From contig JAEUHX010000019.1 of NCBI GenBank assembly GCA_016792805.1, positions 1-44,379 of the forward strand: DNA of 44,379 nucleotides, given 5' to 3'. Below, piece by piece: positions 42,919 through 44,379 of this stretch. The translations under genes and the position numbers were made by a program. The DNA is from Planctomycetota bacterium. Its GTDB lineage: Bacteria > Planctomycetota > UBA1135 > JACQFD01. The notes under the pieces were generated by a model, which was not told where the DNA came from, made no database searches, and saw only the letters and a program-made list of their open reading frames with translations. Every line of letters begins with the position of its first letter. Position 1 is the first letter of the stretch.

Positions 42919-43617
42919 ATGCCGTCGCGAACGCCACCGCGTTCCCACGAGCCCAGCTCCACGCTGCCGCTCTTCCCGCTGCCACACCTCCTCACCTACC
43001 CGGGGAGGCTTTTGCCGCTCCACATCTTCGAGGCGCGGTACCGCGCGCTGATGCGGGATGTGCTCGACGGCGATCGGCGCTTTGCGATGGCCGTGCTCCG
43101 GCCCGGCTGGGAGCCGGAATATGAAGGTCGCCCGCCGATCTATGCGCCGGTCACGGTGGGGCGCGTCTCGAAGTATCGCGAGCTTCCCGACGGCCGATTT
43201 GTGCTCCATCTGCGCGGCGAGTCGCGCGCGCGCGTTTTGGAGGAGAGCGGCGGCCGTCCCTATCGCATCGGAAGGCTCGAGCTGATCGCGGAGGAGCCGC
43301 TCGATTCAACGAAGGCCGCCGAGCTTCGGCCCGAGATCGAAGGAGTGCTGAGGGATTATTGCGGAAAAGTGGCTTTGCCGCCGATGCCCGAGTGCGATGG
43401 AGACGCCGAGCCGCCGGCGATTTGTCCGGTCTTGATCGCCGATGAAGCGCTCCTCTCCATCCCAATCCCGATGGAGCGCAAGCTCGAGATCTTCTCGACT
43501 CCCTGCCAGGCAACGCGCGTGCGAGCAGTCATCGAAGTGCTCCGCGGATTATTGAACCGCCGGATCGAGATCAGCCGCTGCGAGAGACTGACGCCGCAGA
43601 ACCTGTCGATGAATTGA
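42919..43617 (+). CDS. LON peptidase N-terminal (substrate-binding) domain protein
   Basis: The 232-residue protein starts at ATG 42919. It matches the stand-alone LON_substr_bdg family: STLPLFPLPHLLTYPGRLLPLHIFEARYR, here seen as LPLFPLPHLL then PLHIFEARYRALMRD, followed by beta strands and VGRVSKYRELPDGRFVLH. There is no AAA or protease part, so it is not Lon itself. Stand-alone members are common, sometimes regulatory, and poorly understood. It is transcribed away from the ChlI-type ATPase across 150 nt. Confidence 0.92.
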   Translation: MPSRTPPRSHEPSSTLPLFPLPHLLTYPGRLLPLHIFEARYRALMRDVLDGDRRFAMAVLRPGWEPEYEGRPPIYAPVTVGRVSKYRELPDGRFVLHLRGESRARVLEESGGRPYRIGRLELIAEEPLDSTKAAELRPEIEGVLRDYCGKVALPPMPECDGDAEPPAICPVLIADEALLSIPIPMERKLEIFSTPCQATRVRAVIEVLRGLLNRRIEISRCERLTPQNLSMN

Positions 43618-43701
43618 GTAGTGGTGAGGATGAGCGCTCCGACTCACTTTTCCGGACGCTCAAGAAGCCACTTCTACGTTCGATTCGCTGCGCGCTCTGC
43701 T

Positions 43702-43759
43702 TCATCCGCGCGCGCATGCGCGCGCGAGATCGTCGCGGGCGATGCCCGCGCCCTACGGC
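43702..43759 (+). repeat. 58-nt palindromic direct repeat, copy 1
   Basis: This element is identical to 44250-44307. It contains a perfect 20-base palindrome (nine CG-alternating bases on each side of AT) and a hairpin CGCGGGC-GAT-GCCCGCG. It overlaps no credible gene. It precedes the longer repeat at 43814-43927 by 54 nt. Confidence 0.9.
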
Positions 43760-43813
43760 GGCTGTGAAGAGACGCGTTGGCATGTTGTCGCACAAGGTTC
43801 CACCCTCCATCCA

Positions 43814-43927
43814 CTTCACAAATACGCGACGGCTAGGAGCGGGCGTGGTTTGGTTCTAGCGTGCACAGAAATCGACTCATAGGGTCGGCGCACGCGCCGA
43901 ACAATTGCGCGGGGCTTGCCCCGCGCG
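43814..43927 (+). repeat. Long direct repeat, copy A
   Basis: This unit is about 114 nt and matches 44111-44225 with scattered differences; a third copy, cut by the window end, starts at 44337. Landmarks are CTTCACA at the 5' end, GTGCACAGAAATCGACTC in the middle and the perfect hairpin GCGCGGGGC-TT-GCCCCGCGC (43907-43926) at the 3' end. Confidence 0.88.
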
Positions 43928-43953
43928 GTAACGAATAGGCCGCGCGATCCATC

Positions 43954-44000
43954 ATTCGGCGGCGCACGCGCCGCCGAATCGGAACGGGCGCGCCCGTTCC
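43954..44000. repeat. Two adjacent perfect palindromes
   Basis: 43954-43964 pairs perfectly with 43969-43979 (11 bp, CACG loop). Directly after it, 43981-44000 is a loopless 20-base palindrome with GGAACGGGCG arms. They link the long repeat to the tandem units that follow. Confidence 0.85.
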
Positions 44001-44090
44001 CCACGACAGGAATCGGAACTGCGCGCCCGTTCCCCACAAAAGGAATCGGGTTCCCCACGATAGGAACCGGATCCCCACGAAGAGAATCGG
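43997..44090 (+). repeat. Tandem 20-nt intergenic repeats (four units)
   Basis: Four near-identical units start at 43997, 44030, 44051 and 44072, with the consensus TTCCCCACGANAGGAATCGG. Spacers are 1-13 nt, so this is a degenerate short tandem array rather than a CRISPR. Confidence 0.85.
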
Positions 44091-44110
44091 ATCGAGGCGA
44101 GCGCGCTCAA

Positions 44111-44225
44111 CTTCACAGATGCGGGACGGCTTGGAATGGGGCGTGGGTCGGTCTTGGCGTGCACAGAAATCGACTCGTAGGGTCGGCGCACGCACCGAAC
44201 GATTGCGCGGGGCTTGCCCCGCGCG
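44111..44225 (+). repeat. Long direct repeat, copy B
   Basis: This is the second copy of the unit at 43814-43927. It keeps the GTGCACAGAAATCGACTC block and the hairpin GCGCGGGGC-TT-GCCCCGCGC (44205-44224), with differences mainly in the first 50 nt. Confidence 0.88.
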
Positions 44226-44249
44226 ATGAGCCATGGGCAGCGCGGATCC

Positions 44250-44307
44250 TCATCCGCGCGCGCATGCGCGCGCGAGATCGTCGCGGGCGATGCCCGCGCC
44301 CTACGGC
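44250..44307 (+). repeat. 58-nt palindromic direct repeat, copy 2
   Basis: This is identical to 43702-43759, and here lies 30 nt before the third, truncated long-repeat copy (44337). The recurrence of palindrome-then-long-repeat shows that both are parts of one composite module. Confidence 0.9.
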
Positions 44308-44336
44308 CGAAATTACACTTTCGCCGACTCTCGCGC

Positions 44337-44379
44337 CTTCACAGATGCGTGACAGCCTGGAATCGGGCGTGGGTCGGTC
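44337..44379 (+). repeat. Long direct repeat, copy C (cut by window end)
   Basis: The first 43 nt match the beginning of copy B (CTTCACAGATGCG, then a GGGCGTGGGTCGGTC block). The window ends inside the unit. Confidence 0.8.

Noticed and set aside
43614..43859. 81-codon plus-strand frame after the LON-domain gene
   Set aside because: It overlaps the stop of the real gene, consists of repeat-derived Arg-rich sequence and has no recognisable domain.
43997..44090. Possible CRISPR array from four 20-nt repeats
   Set aside because: Spacers are only 1-13 nt and irregular, repeats are degenerate, and no cas gene is near.
43833..44234. 133-codon minus-strand frame with RFLSWGTG-like repeats
   Set aside because: It is translation of the intergenic tandem and palindromic repeats; there is no ribosome site and no homologous domain.

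Overview
The window is GC-rich (roughly two thirds by eye) and densely coded on both strands. It looks like chromosome from a planctomycete or close relative. The evidence is a DUF1552 protein next to a DUF1587/1595/1592/1588/1585 cytochrome-like protein, a secreted protein (8508-9926) with the Cys-Pro-Cys C-terminal domain I associate with Planctomycetota, an alginate-export-type outer-membrane barrel, and a giant beta-strand-repeat surface protein. No integrase, transposase, phage structural gene or cas gene is visible, so this reads as resident chromosome. Both ends of the window are made of palindromic intergenic repeats, which may be where an assembly broke.

Layout. 1-600: palindromes and a small putative lipoprotein. 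772-2643: a hemerythrin-like domain fused to a tryptophanase-type PLP lyase. 2673-6028 (minus): DUF1552 protein and multi-DUF c-type cytochrome-like protein. 6146-9926: two overlapping glycosyltransferases and a secreted protein. 9929-10826 (minus): FHA membrane protein and glutaredoxin-like protein. 10881-13581: ABC ATPase, membrane partner and helical-repeat protein, joined by short overlaps. 13615-16902: DedA protein, ribosome silencing factor RsfS, YyaL-type thioredoxin-fold protein. A strong bidirectional terminator follows. 17076-24502 (minus): 1787-residue beta-solenoid protein downstream of an alginate-export-like porin, with two RNA-like hairpins between them. 25145-33213 (plus): a tightly packed run of a metallo-beta-lactamase-fold protein, CBS-nucleotidyltransferase, glycosyltransferase, MNIO (DUF692) enzyme, DUF2063 partner and hybrid histidine kinase. 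33217-39597 (minus): two different UvrA paralogues flanking a small unknown gene. 39753-43617: tRNA-Asp, an exported LanC-like lipoprotein, a MoxR/ChlI-type AAA+ ATPase (minus) and a LON-domain protein. 43618-44379: a mosaic of direct repeats and palindromes.

The most unusual items are the hemerythrin-tryptophanase fusion, whose specificity residues match tryptophanase rather than tyrosine phenol-lyase; the LanC-like protein with a lipoprotein signal and a Cys in place of the usual zinc-binding His; the hybrid histidine kinase that keeps its phospho-acceptor His and receiver but has lost the ATP-binding motifs; the MNIO/DUF2063 pair without a recognisable precursor peptide; the tandem UvrA paralogues; and an octamer, ATTCTTGA, that recurs far more often than composition predicts and is strongly biased to one strand.
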